Of a DNA stretch of 64,000 bases, positions 8,628 to 21,828 are shown piece by piece; the first letter of the stretch is position 1; every line of letters begins with the position of its first letter. The position numbers were made by a program, and so were the translations under genes. The notes below the pieces were generated by a model, which was given only the letters and a program-made list of their open reading frames with translations, had not been told where the DNA came from and did no database searches. The stretch comes from Escallonia rubra (taxonomy: Eukaryota > Streptophyta > Magnoliopsida > Escalloniales > Escalloniaceae): the NCBI GenBank assembly GCA_033065855.1, contig JAVXUO010002826.1, positions 124,001 to 188,000 of the forward strand, written 5' to 3'.

Positions 8628-11600
8628 TGTAACGCCCCAGAAATCCGAAGCTCCGTCGCCCCGAACTCCTGGGTCGTTAACCTACCGGATCACATCAAAC
8701 CTGTCAGACCTGCTCACTAACACATATACCAAATCATCTAATTCAACATCAACTCCGATTTCTCAAAACACTAGATCACAACTGCTTAGCTTAAAATATT
8801 ACAGCTTAAGTTCTTCGCAATTCAAATTTCTTAAGAACAAATTAACAGTACCGACCCGCGCAGGGATCTTACTGTACCGTGGTGATGGGCTCATCGGAAT
8901 CTCACTCAGTGTCTAACCCATTCCCGAACAATCTACTAGTGATCATCACCTGCAGAAGTGAGTCAAACGAAGGGTGAGCTTTTAAAAGTTCAGTAAGGTC
9001 GTACAAGGACCAACAAAAGAATTACAAGACGATTCCAAGAATCCAATTGACGAAGATTTCCAGAATAATTCAAACGGTCAAAACTCAATGATTTCCAAAT
9101 AGGATCAAAATTCATCAAAACTACGATACCAAAATCACCAAATACAATCCTAACGGGTCCCAAAACAATCAACAAAATATCTTTTTCAAAGTCATCAATT
9201 CCAAGATACGGTGATGGTTTTCCAAAAGATTTCAAAACGTGCACAGATCATCTGAGACAGTTCTTTCCAAAATACACTAAGGATTTCTCAAAAAGATTTC
9301 AACACGAGTATAAATTATTTCAGAGAATACTTTTCAGTCATTTCCGTAGCAGTCACGGCAATATACAGAACAGAGAAAATCAAAAATCAATGTTGATCCT
9401 GGGCGAATGCAATGCCATTCCGGCAAGCTCACAGAGTGTACACATGCATGCTGTACCAAAATAATTACTAGTTCACTTGGGTACTAGCCTGCGTTTTCTG
9501 CAGGATTCAGACCAGCCTTATTACGCCCTCCCACAGAACGAAAACCTAGGTCAACACAGAAAAATCAACAATATCAATGAGCATTAACATAAGCTCAATT
9601 TATCAGAATCAGATCGGATTTTAAGAACCATAATATACCGGATAAGTCATCATTCAAAATTTCAGAAGAAAATCACAAATAAACAGCAAAACGACTGCGA
9701 ATAGTTATCGAATTTAGGCACCACAACTCGGAAGAACGGATACAATAATTATCGAATTTGCTCGGCATGCAATACATGCGAGCATCACAAAGATTTCCAA
9801 ATAATCGATTCAGGTTCAACATTGGGGTTTTCTAGGCAATAACATGCTGATATCAATGCATAATTCAGAATTCGGCATTAGCCATAAGTATATCAAAGGA
9901 GTACCTATGAGTACGAGTTATCAAAATAAGGGTTCAGACGAAAGTCCTTACCCAGGTTCAGATAGAATCACTTACCTGGATCCGCAGTTAAATTACCCTA
10001 ACCGGAAGTCATTAACTTTAACCTAAATGTGATGATCAAATCATCATAACATAGTCTACAGCACAATATTATAACTTAATACGGATTCACACATGCTTCC
10101 AAAATGAACCTCCCTCACCCGCGTATGTAAAATTATCAAAATGCCACTTTCAGACATAAATCACCCAAACGGCCTTCCCGTAAGTAGAATCACTCAAATA
10201 AAACTATTCTATGTCAATTTACACAAAAATACCTTGCTTAGGTCAAATTACCAAAATGCCCCTGGGGTTTCCGGCACCGAAAAAATCTCAAAAACATCTT
10301 AAACGCTATTTTAAGCATCTCGATATCATTTCTGGCCTAAAAAGAATTTTAGAGATTTTTTGCCCGAAAATCCCGAACTGGTGTCTGGAACGAGCGCTAA
10401 AATGCCAGTTTCGGAAAAAATACCTATCGGCCTCAAAATGGCACAAAATTGTAGAAAATGAATCATACCAGTAAAATAGAGTTTCCATAAAAATTTCAGA
10501 TTAAAATAACTTGATTTACTAGGTCAAATAATTCGCTACTTCTGTTTAATCGATGTCCTAACTTAGCGCCCTTCGCGAAGACCAAAACATTCCAGAGCGT
10601 ACGTATCGTAAAAATATCGGGGTTACAGTTTCGAAGTTTGTCTAATTTTGGCGTTAACTATTTATGCAAAATTCGTGGAAAAAACTGCTTAAATAATTTC
10701 ATATATTTAGTGACAATAACAAGTACTATTCAAATCACTACGCCTGCTATTTCACCTCAAAACACACACTTTTTTCAACCATGTTTCTTCCCCTGCCGAA
10801 CATAAACACATACCACTCACTCACCCACACAACATGCTACATAACCCACAAACTAAAAAGACTTAAACATATATTCTAACACATTTAAACTCATAATAAC
10901 ACATACAATCACTCAAACACACACACAATTTCCCACTTATACACACACCCGTAAACATATATACACACACTGAAACACACGGTAAAGGTTAGGGATTTAC
11001 ACTTTTCATGATTCCCTTCAATCTCTCTTTTCCTTCAATTTTCTGCCTGAAATTCCCCCCTCCCTCTTCTTCTTATGTTTCCCTTTTTTTTTCCCTTCTT
11101 CCCGTTGGTTCCTTCTTGTTCCTGTCCTTTGGTTGTTCTTGACTTCCCTTTATTTCCACTTTACACCTCAACCAATTTTATTTTGTATTTTCACTTCATA
11201 ATCCTTATCCCCACAATAGTTTATTATTTCCCAACACTTAGTCAGCTCAATTAATCAAGAGGTGGCAAACACTCAGCTGAATTCTTCCCAAATTGTGACA
11301 CCTTTGCATACTTTCAAAATTTACACTTTCTCCCCTCAAGTTTCTAAAATTGCAATTTCACCCTTCTAGTTTAGAAAGAATATGCTTTGACCCCAAAGCC
11401 ATACTAAACCCTCATTTAACCCCTTAACACCTAATTATCAACAAAATGATGCTACTTAATAAAAATCTGCATCTCGTTCACCATATTTTTTAAAATTACA
11501 AAATAAACCTAAAACTTTAAATAAATTTACAATTTTGCCCCAAAATTCTTTTAAGCTTACATTCTAAACGGATACCCAAACATTACTGAAATTTAACGCC

Positions 11601-11661
11601 CGTTTATTTTTCGAAGCCCAAATGGTTATTTTAACACGCTCCCAAAGTTTGGGATATTACA
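8628..11661 (-). repeat. LTR 1 of the array (3' LTR)
   Basis: A 3034-bp LTR. On the plus strand it begins TGTAACGCCCCAGAAATCC and ends GGGATATTACA, so both strands show TGTAA...TTACA ends. It includes a CA-rich segment (about 10860-10980) and a C/T-rich stretch near 11030-11130. Open frames inside it are short and unlike known proteins. Confidence 0.85.
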
Positions 11662-14600
11662 TTCTTCCCCCCTTATAAAAATTTCATCCTCAAAATTTGT
11701 TCGCGGATATCTCATCACTTATCACTTCTACGTATCACGCCTCCATTGCACCGCTCAGATAACTGTCCCATAATAGCTAATCTAAGTTATCTCTGACTTT
11801 CATACCCAGATGTCTGTCCCACAGATATCTGAAGACAACAGTTTAAGTTCAAATCATAATACTAAACTGAAACCCTGTCGGATAACCACTTCACTCTAAC
11901 GATTCCAGAACTTCACGAACGATGACTTAACGGGTACAAAACCCACTGAGCAGAACCTAAACCGCTCCGAATTTCGCACATATCAAACAGATTAGGTCAG
12001 GCTCTAATGCGAAAGACTTCCCCTATCTTATGCTGATACTACACCAAAGATCAAATCAGTTGTACAATTTACTTATGACTGTAAGTTCAGCTCTAAGATC
12101 AAGGCACATTAAAATACTAAACGATGGTCACACATGACCTGCGGTTAACCAAGGCTAACATGGGTGGGGTAACCAATTCATATAAGTAGTTACACCTCAC
12201 AACAGGACAACAAATGTTGTAGCTCCTAGGCTTTCACTGTGCATTCTAATACCTCAAACAACGAGTCCAAATTATTGCCAAATTTGTCCCCAAGAGATGT
12301 GTTATCTTAACAACACGCAAAAATATGATTTTGCACTCACGTGTCTTGCACTTCCACTAAAACTTAAAGCTCTAAATTATCACATCACTTCTGATTCACA
12401 TTCACATTATTTACGAAAATCTTCTAGTCTTATCCTTCAATCATCTGTTTCAACTAAACCGTTAAAATCTTCTGTTTCCCAAAAGCAAGTGACATACTGT
12501 CTATAATCATGTGCTCAACCAAGATCCCAATCATACACCAAATCATCGAATAGCTTATCCAAACTTACTCCACATTCTCAGAATCTATTCTCGCTCACAA
12601 ATTATTTGAGGCTTAGGAATCTACCTAACCTCATATCCAGGTAAGGGAAACTATGCAAATAGTGATAATAATAATCGCAATCAAGCAATCAAAACACAAA
12701 AATCTTTAACAAAATCATGCATATTGGCTCTCAGTGTTCACAACAGAATTCACTGACATTCCAGAAGAACGATGGACACAGGAACGATGATATAAGTCTG
12801 GTGAAACGAAGTCGACACAACGACCCGAAATAATCAAAATCAGAAGGAGTTATTGGTCCTTAATAAAATTTGTAGCTTCCCCATGGCCAGTGGGTCAGAT
12901 ACTACCCCATCAAGTCCAAATAGATTCGAAAGAACAGATAAATATTCCAAAAACGAATAAGACGTCTCGGCATGAATGACATCTTCTCTGACGTCTCAGC
13001 GTAAGCTGACATTCAAATAATTCATCTTTGAATTCAATATACAGAAGAATGAATGAGATGACGGGGTAAAATTCCAGATTCCTTCTTGTACCCTTAAACC
13101 AAATTGTCAGTCTTAACACCAGTCATTTTTTTCAAAACACTATTATTACTCATAAATCAAATCACCACCTAACTACTACTCATACCTTATAAACTTCACA
13201 GATACGACTAGGGTTTCCCCTGCCAATACACGGATGCGTGATTAGAAAATCACCAATTCATACCTAGAATGATATCAAAATCATGAACCACAAATGAAGT
13301 GAGGTCCATAGAAAAATCTTTATCCCAAACATAGACTATACATTCACAGAGAACCACAAAACATTCGAAGACTCTCCCAACGAAGTACTTATCACAATAT
13401 CAGTTCTTAAAGGACGGATCTTCATCCTCAGTCTCTATGCCAAAGTAACATATGTAAAGAAATATGATGTTTCAAACTTAAATGGTATACACACATCTAA
13501 TGGGTTAACCTGTAGTGTATCTTGCACCACATCATCGGATGTGCCAACATCCTAAACAAACTCTAACTGATATTGCAGGGCCTCAGTCCCTACCGACCTT
13601 GTCTTTTTTTCCTGTCGAGGAACACCGCTCGTTGTTGTACTACCAATATGTACACGACTGATTATTTTTCACAAGCAAACTGATTCGAACTTAATGTTCC
13701 ACACTGCCATGCCTAACACATCATCCGGTCACTTTATTCCATAACTCGCCATTCTGACTTCTCCCCTACCTGACACATGGGGTGGCCGAAAAATTGACCC
13801 GCCACCCTGACCAGTACTCTAGGTAGGTCAAATTTTGGAACTCTATGATGGTCCAACTTTGGTACTTTAAACTGATCGAGCGCTTATACCTTGCGCTCCC
13901 CTAAATCTTTTATCATGCCTCAATCGGATTTCAGAACTCTGTCCAGATCACAATATCACCGAACCAAAGTGGGGGTGAATCCCTGATTCTGCCCCAACCT
14001 TTAACCTTCGGAACCATACTGTGCCGGCTGTAAAAACTTTTTCCTGACGACTGTCGGCTCTTACAATCCTTTCGGGGAAAATTCTAACTTATCTATTTTC
14101 TATCCACCCTGTGTTTACTCAGATCTTCCTCCAATTTCACACTTAGACTGTTCCAAAACACATACCCAATAAAGACATTCCACATAGCTCTTTAATCGAG
14201 TTGGAATCACTGCATCTTTCAATCCAGGCCTAAGCCCCCTGCTCAGACTTCCGGCAGCTATCTGCCTCCATCAATAACATCCTTATGGTGATTCTAGCGA
14301 AACAAGAAATTTCATCTCAACCTTGTCTATCGACTCTTAATCTGCTTGTCTCACATTAATAACTCTCTCATATCTGTTCACCAAATCTCGCAAAATACCG
14401 GTCCGCAATAATTCTGTAAAAGGTTCCCAAATGACATAAATCAATTTCTGACAAATCAGATTCTTTGATACTCTTTCCACCCCTAATTGACCTCGTCTCT
14501 CAGTTTATATCCAACAAATTCAATCTTGTGTCACACTGCACTTACAGTTGCTCAAAATTTATATGATCAGTTGCTCAATTTTTTCTCCATTTTGCTAACC

Positions 14601-15211
14601 CAATTCGCTGTCTCTATAGGGTTCAATAACTCCATGTAGTTAGTCATTTCATTTGTTAAGGTCACCAAGACACCTTCTTTCGAGGTTTTAGTTGTGGTTG
14701 GACCAGATTCTATGTTATCAAAGTTGGAATCGGTTTCATATTCTTCAGAATCATAACCATCAGTTCTGGGTTTTGTTGTTTCCCCCTATTAGATAGAGAT
14801 TCCCCTCTATAAACATAAAACCTCCATATAGTACATTTTCTAATCTAAAGATTGTCTGGTCTAATCTTCCAAATACCGGGAAAGATCCCTAAATCCCAAC
14901 TCATCTCATACAAACCTGTTAGAATCTCATCTATCGGGGACCACAGGCCCTCCGTACTATCTCCACTGCCAGAGCTTCAAATGCGGACCATAAGGATACA
15001 ATAAACATTTATCAAGGTTATACCAGGTCTAAAGAACAACACAATGACCGGCTAAAGGTAGACTTCTTAACATTACCATCATCCTACTCCACTCTCATTA
15101 ATCGGAATATGATTCTACATAAACGTGTTACCTATACTATGTGGTTCTGTGCCTACAGAATCATATATTTAAGCTCTAAATACCATAGGACCGAACTGCT
15201 TTGATACCAAC
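11662..15211 (-). mobile_element. Internal region 1 of the array, non-coding
   Basis: This 3550-bp spacer lies between LTR 1 and LTR 2. The polypurine tract is at its left edge: TTCTTCCCCCCTTAT on plus reads ATAAGGGGGGAAGAA on minus, abutting the LTR. At its right edge, 15198-15209 (GCTTTGATACCA), lies a one-mismatch primer site for initiator-Met tRNA. The longest frames are about 70 codons and carry no retroelement domain. Confidence 0.8.
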
Positions 15212-18200
15212 TATAACGCCCTAGAAATCCAGAGCTTCATCGCCCCGAACTCTCGGGTCGTTAACAAACCGGATCACATCAAACCTGTCAGACCTATTCA
15301 TTAATTAATACTCGAAATCATCTAATTCAGCATCAACTCCGATTTCTCAAAACGCTAGATCACAACTGCTTAGCATAAAATATTACAGCTTAAGTTCTTC
15401 GCAATTCAAATTTCCTAAGAACAAATTAACAGTACCGACCCGTGTAGGGATCTTAATATACCGTGGTGATGGGTTCATCGGAATCTCACTCAGTGTCTAA
15501 CCCATTTCGAACAATCTACTAGTGATCATCACCTGCAGAATGGAGTCAAACGAAGGGTGAGCTTTTAAGAGCTCAGTAAGGTCGTACAAAGATCAACAAA
15601 AGAATTACAAGACGATTCCAAGAATCCAATTGACGAAGATTTCCAGAACAAGACGATTCCAAGAATTCAATTGACGAAGATTTCTAGAATAATTCAAACG
15701 GTCAAAACTCAATGATCTCAAAATAGGATCAAAATTCATCAGAAATAAGATAGCAAAATCACCAAATACAATCGCAACGGGTCCCAAAACAATCAACAAA
15801 ATATCCTTTTCAAAGTCATCGATTCTAAGATACGCTGATGGTTTTCCAAAAGATTTCAAAACGTGCACAGATCATTTGAGACAGTTCTTTCCAAAATACA
15901 CTAAGGATTTCTCAAAAAGATTTCAACACGAGTACAAATTATTTAGAGAATACTTTCCAGTCATTTCCATAGCAGTCACGGCAATATACAGAACAGAGAA
16001 AATAAAAAATCAACGTTGATCCTGGGCGATTGCAATGCCATTCTGGCAAGCTCACAGAGTGTACACATGCATGATGTACCAAAATAATTACTAGTCCACT
16101 TGGGTACTAGCCTGCGTTTCCTGCAGGATTCAGACCAGCCTTATTACGCCCTCCCCCAGAACCGAAACCCAGGTCAACACAGAAAAATCAACAATATCAA
16201 TGAGCATTAACATAAGCTCAATTTACCAGGTTCAGATCGGATTTTAATAACCATAATACACCGGAGAAGTCATCATTCGAAATTTCAGAAGAAAATCACA
16301 AATAAACAGCAAAACGACTGCGAATAGTTATCGAATTTAGGCACAATAATTCAGAAGAACGGATACAATGATTATCGGATTTGCTTGGCATGCAATACAT
16401 GCGAGCATCACAAAGATTTCCAAATAATCGATTCAGGTTCAACATTGGGATTTTCTGGGCAATAACATGCTAATATCAACGCATAATTCAGAAATCGGCA
16501 TTAGCCATAACTACATCAAAAGAGTACTTACGAGTACGAGTTATCAAAATAAGGGTTCGGACGAAAGTCCTTACTCAGGTTCAGATAGAATCTCTTACCT
16601 GGATCCGCAGTTAAATTACCCTAACCGGAAGTCATTAACTTTAACCTAAATGAGATTATCAAATCATCATAACATAGTCTACAGCACAATATTATAACTT
16701 AATACGGACTCACACATGCTGCCAAAATGAACCTCCCTCACCGCGTATGTAAAATTATCAAAAAGCCCCACTCGGACTTAAATCACCCAAACGGCCTTCT
16801 CGTAAGTAGAATCACTCAAATAACACTATTGTATGTCAATTTACACAAAAATACCTTTCTTACGTTAAATTACCAAAAGTCTCCGGGCCTTTTGGGCACC
16901 GAAAAAATCCCAAAAACATCTTAAACGCTATTTTAAGCATCCTCATATCATTTCTAGCCTAAAAAGTATCTTAGAGAATTTTCGTCCGAAAAATCCCGAA
17001 CCGGTGTCCGGATCGAGCGCTAAAAGGCTAGTTTCGGAAAAAAAATACCTATCGGCCTCAAAATGGCACAAAATTGTAGAAAATGAATCATACCAGTAAA
17101 ATAGAGTTTCCATAAAAATTTCAGATTAAAATAACTTGATTTACTAGGTCAAATAATTCGCTACTTCTGTTTAATCAATGTCCTAACTTAGGGCCCTTCG
17201 CGAAGACCAAAAAATTCCAGAGCGTACGTATCGTAAAAATATCAGGGGTTACAGTTTCGAAGTTTGTCTAATTTTGGCGTTAACTATTTATGCAAAATTC
17301 GTGGAAAAAACTGCTTAAATAATTTCATATATTTAGTGACAATAACAAGTACTATTCAAATCACTACGCCTGCTATTTCACCTCAAAACACACACTTTCT
17401 TCAACCATGTTTCTTCCCCTGCCGAACATAAACACATACCACTCACTCACCCACACAACCTGCAACATAACCCACAAACTAAAAGACTTAAACATATATT
17501 CTAACACATTTAAACTCATAATAACACATACAATCACTCAAACACACACACAATTTCCCACTTATACACACACCCGTTAATATATATACACACACTGAAA
17601 CACACGGTAAAGGTTAGGAATTTACACTTTTCATGATTCCCTTCAATCTTTCTTTTCCTTCAATTTTCTGCCCGAAATTCCCCCCCCCCCCCCCCCTCTC
17701 TTCTTCTTCTATTTCCCTTTTTTTTCCCCTTCTTCCGGTTGGTTCCTTCTTGTTCCTGTCCATTGGTTGTTCTTAACTTCCCTTCATTTCCACTTTACAC
17801 CTCAACCAATTTTCTTTTGTATTTTCACTTCATAATCCTTATCCCTACAATAGTTTATTATTTCCCAACACTTAGTCAGCTCAATTAATCAAGTGGTGGC
17901 AAACACTCAGCTGAATTCTTCCCAAATTGTGACACCTTTGCATACTTTCAAATTTTACACTTTGGCCCCTCAAGTTTCTAAAATTGCAATTTGACCCCTC
18001 TAGTTTAGAAAGATTACGCTTTGACCCCAAAGCCATACTAAACTCTCATTTAACCCCTTCACACCTAATTATCAACAAAATGATGCTACTTAATAAAAAT
18101 ATGCATCTCGTTCACCATATTTTCCAAAATAACCCTAAAACTTTCAAAATTTACAATTTTTCCCCAAAATTCTTTTAAGCTTACATTCTAAACTCATACC

Positions 18201-18285
18201 CAAACATTAATGAAATTTAACGCCAGTTTATTTTTCGAAGCCCGGATGGTTATTTTAACCCGCTCCCAAAGTTCGGGATATTACA
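15212..18285 (-). repeat. LTR 2 of the array (shared)
   Basis: A 3074-bp LTR starting TATAACGCCCTAG (first G changed to A) and ending GGGATATTACA. It is colinear with LTR 1. Differences are scattered substitutions, a short duplication near 15640-15690 (a repeated GACGATTCCAAGAATCCAAT-type unit), and an expanded C run at 17680-17694. It serves as the 5' LTR of unit 1 and the 3' LTR of unit 2. Confidence 0.85.
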
Positions 18286-21200
18286 TTCTTCCCCCCTTAT
18301 AAAAATTTGTTCACGGATATCTCATCACTTATCACTCTACGTATCACGCCTCCATTGCACCGCTCAGATAACTGTCCCATAATAGCTAATCTAAGCTATC
18401 TCTGACTTTCATACCCAGATGTCTGTCCCACAGATATCTGAAGACAACTGTTTAAGTTCAAATCATAATACTAAATTGAAACCCTGTCGGATAACCACTC
18501 CACTCTAACGATTCCAGAACTTCACGAACGATGACTTAACGGGTACAAAACCACTTAGCAGAACCTTCACCGCTCCAAATTTCGCACATATCAAACAGAT
18601 AAGGTCAGGCTCTAATGCGACAGACTTCCCCTATCTTATGCTGATACTACACCAAAGATCAAATCAGTTGAACAATTTACTTATGACTGTAAGTTCAGCT
18701 CTAAGATCAAGGCACATTAAAATACTACACGATGGTCACACATGACCTGCGGTTAATCAAGGCTAACATGGGTGGGGTAACCAATTCATATAAGTAGTTA
18801 CACCTCACAACAGGACAACAAATGTTGTAGCTACTAGGCTTTCACTGTGCATTCTAATACCTCAAACAACGAGTCCAAATTATTGCCAAATTTGTCACCA
18901 AGAGATGTGTTATCTTAACAACACGCAAAAATATGATTTTGCACTCACGTGTCTTGCACTTCCACTAAAACTTAAAGCTCTAAATTATCACATCACTTCT
19001 GATTCACAGTCACATTATTTACGAAAATCTTCTAGTCTTATGCTTCAATCATCTGTTTCATCTAAACCGTTAAAATCTTCTGTTTCCCAAAAGCAAGTGA
19101 CATACTGTCTATAATCATGTGCTCAACCAAGATCCCAATCATACACCAAATCATCGAATAGCTTATCCAAACTTACTCCACATTCTCAGAATCTATTCTC
19201 GCTCACAAATTATTTGAGGCTTAGGAATCTACCTAACCTCATATCCAGGTATGGGAAACTATGCAAATAGTGATAATAATAATAATCGCAATCAAGCAAT
19301 CAAAACACAAAAATCTTTAACAAAATCATGCATATTGGTTCTCAGTGTTCACAACAGAATTCTCTGACATTCCAGAAGAATGATGGACACAGGAACGATG
19401 ATATAAGTCTTGTGAAACGAAGTCGACCCAACGACCAGAAATAATCAAAATCAGAATGAGTTATTGGTCCTTAATAAGATTTGTAGCTTCCCCATGGCCA
19501 GTGGGTCAGATACTACCCCATCAAGTCCAAATACATTCGAAAGAACAGATAAATATTCCGAGAAGGAATAAGATGTCACGGCATGAATGACATCTTCTCT
19601 GACATCTCAGCGTAACCTGACATTCAATTAAGTCGTCTTTGAATTCAATATACAGAAGAATGAATGAGATGACGGGGTAAAATTCCAGATTCCTTCTTGT
19701 ACCCTTAAACCAAATTGTCAGTCTTAACACCAGTCATTTTTTTCAAAACACTATTATTATTCATAAATCAAATCACCAACCTAACTACTACTCATACCTT
19801 ATAAACTTCCCAAATACGACTAGGGTTTCCCATGCCAATACACGGACGCGTGATTAGCAAATTGCCAATTCATACCTAGAATGATATCAAAATCATGAAC
19901 CATAAATGGAGTGAGGTCCATAAAAAGATCTCTATCTCAAACATAGACTGTACATTCACAGAGAACCACAAAACATTCGAAGACTCTCCCAATTGAGTAC
20001 TTATCACAATATCAGTTCTTAAAGGACGGGTCTGCATCCTCAGTCTCTATGCCAAAGTAACAGATGTAAAGAAATATGATGTTTCAAACTTGAATGGTAT
20101 ACACACATCTAATGGGTTAACCTGTAGTGTATTTGGCACCGCGTCATCGGATGTGGCAACATCCTAAGCAAACATTAAACAAACTCTAACTGATATTATG
20201 GGCCTCAGTCCCTACTGACCTTGTCCTCTTCCTGCCGAAGAACATCGCTCGCTGTTATACTAGCAATATGTACACGACTGATTATTTCTCACAAGCAAAC
20301 AGTTTCGAACTTAATGCTCCACACTGCCATGCCTAACACATCATCCAGTCACTTTATTCCATAACTCACCACTCTGACTTCTCCCGTACCTGACACATGG
20401 GGTGGCCGAAAAACTGACCCGCCACCCTGACCAGTACTCTAGGTAGGTCAAATTTTAGAACTCTGTGATGGTCCAACTTTGGTACTTTAAACTGATCGAG
20501 CGCTTATACCTTGCGCTCCCCTAAATATTGTATCATGTCTCAATCGGATTTCAGAACGCTGTCCAGATCACAATATCACTGAACCAAAGTGGGCGTGAAT
20601 CCCTGATTCTGCCCAAACCTTTAACCTTGGGCACCATATTGTGCCGGCTGTAAAAACTTTTTGCTGACGAATGTCGGCTCTTACAATCCGTTCGGGGAAA
20701 ATTCTTACTTATCTATTTTCTATCCACCCTGTGTTTACTCAGATCTTCCTCCATTGTCAGACTTAGACTGTTCCAAAACACATACCCAATAAAGACATTC
20801 CACACAGCTCTTCAATCGAGTTGGAATCACTGCATTTTTCAATCCAGGCCTAAGCCCCCCGCTCAGACTTCCGGCAGCTATCTGCCTCCATCAATAACAT
20901 CCTTATGGCGATTCTAGCGAAACAAGAAATTTCATCTCAACCTTGTCTATCGACTCTTAATCTGCTTGTCTCACATTAACAACTCTCTCACATCTGTTCA
21001 CGACATCTCGCAAAATACCGGGCGAAAATAATTCTCTAAAAGGTTCCCAAATGACATTAATTAATTTCTGACAAATCAGATTCTTTGATACTCTTTCCAC
21101 CCCTAATCGACCTCGTCTCTCAGTTTATATCCAACAAATTCAATCTTGCGTCACACTGCACTCACAGTTGCTCAAAATTTATATGATCAATTGCACAAAA

Positions 21201-21828
21201 TTTTCTCCATTTTGCTACCCAATTCGATGTCTCTATAGGGTTCAATAACTCATGTAGCTAGTCATTTCATTTTTTAAGGTCACCAAGACACCTTCTTTCG
21301 AGGTTATGGTTGTGGTTGGACCAGATTCTATGTTATCAAAGTTGGAATCAGTTTCATATTCTTCAGAATCATAACCATCAGTTCTGGGTTTTGTTGTTTC
21401 CCCCTATTAGAAAGAGATTCCCCTCTATAAACATAAAACCTCCATATAGTACATTTTCCAATCTAAAGATTGTCTAGTCAAATCTTCCCAATACCGGGAA
21501 AGATCCCTAAATCCCAACTCATCTCATACAAACCTGTTAGAATCTCATCTATTGGGGACCACATGCCTTCCTTATTATCTCCACTGTAAAGCTTCAAATG
21601 CGGACCATAAGGATACAATAAAAATTTATGAAGGTTATACCAGGTCTAAAGAACAACACAATGACCGGTTAAAGGTAGACTTCTTAACATTACCATCATC
21701 TTACCCCACTTTCATTAATCGGAATACGATTCTACATAAACGTGTTACCTATACTATGTGATTCTATGCCTACAGAATCATATACTTAAGCTCTAAATAC
21801 CACAAGACCGAACTGCTCTGATACCAAC
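18286..21828 (-). mobile_element. Internal region 2 of the array, non-coding
   Basis: This 3543-bp region is colinear with internal region 1. It has a polypurine tract at 18286 and a perfect initiator-Met tRNA primer site at 21815-21826 (GCTCTGATACCA, complement TGGTATCAGAGC), two bases from LTR 3. No retroelement ORF is present. Two short frames (18905-19114 + and 19521-19730 -) occur at matching positions in region 1 with few changes, but this reflects copying and not selection that I can show. Confidence 0.8.

Noticed and set aside
12297-19114. 69-codon frame present at matching positions (12297 and 18905) in both internal regions
   Set aside because: Agreement is explained by recent duplication of the whole region. 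The sequence matches no known gag or other protein.
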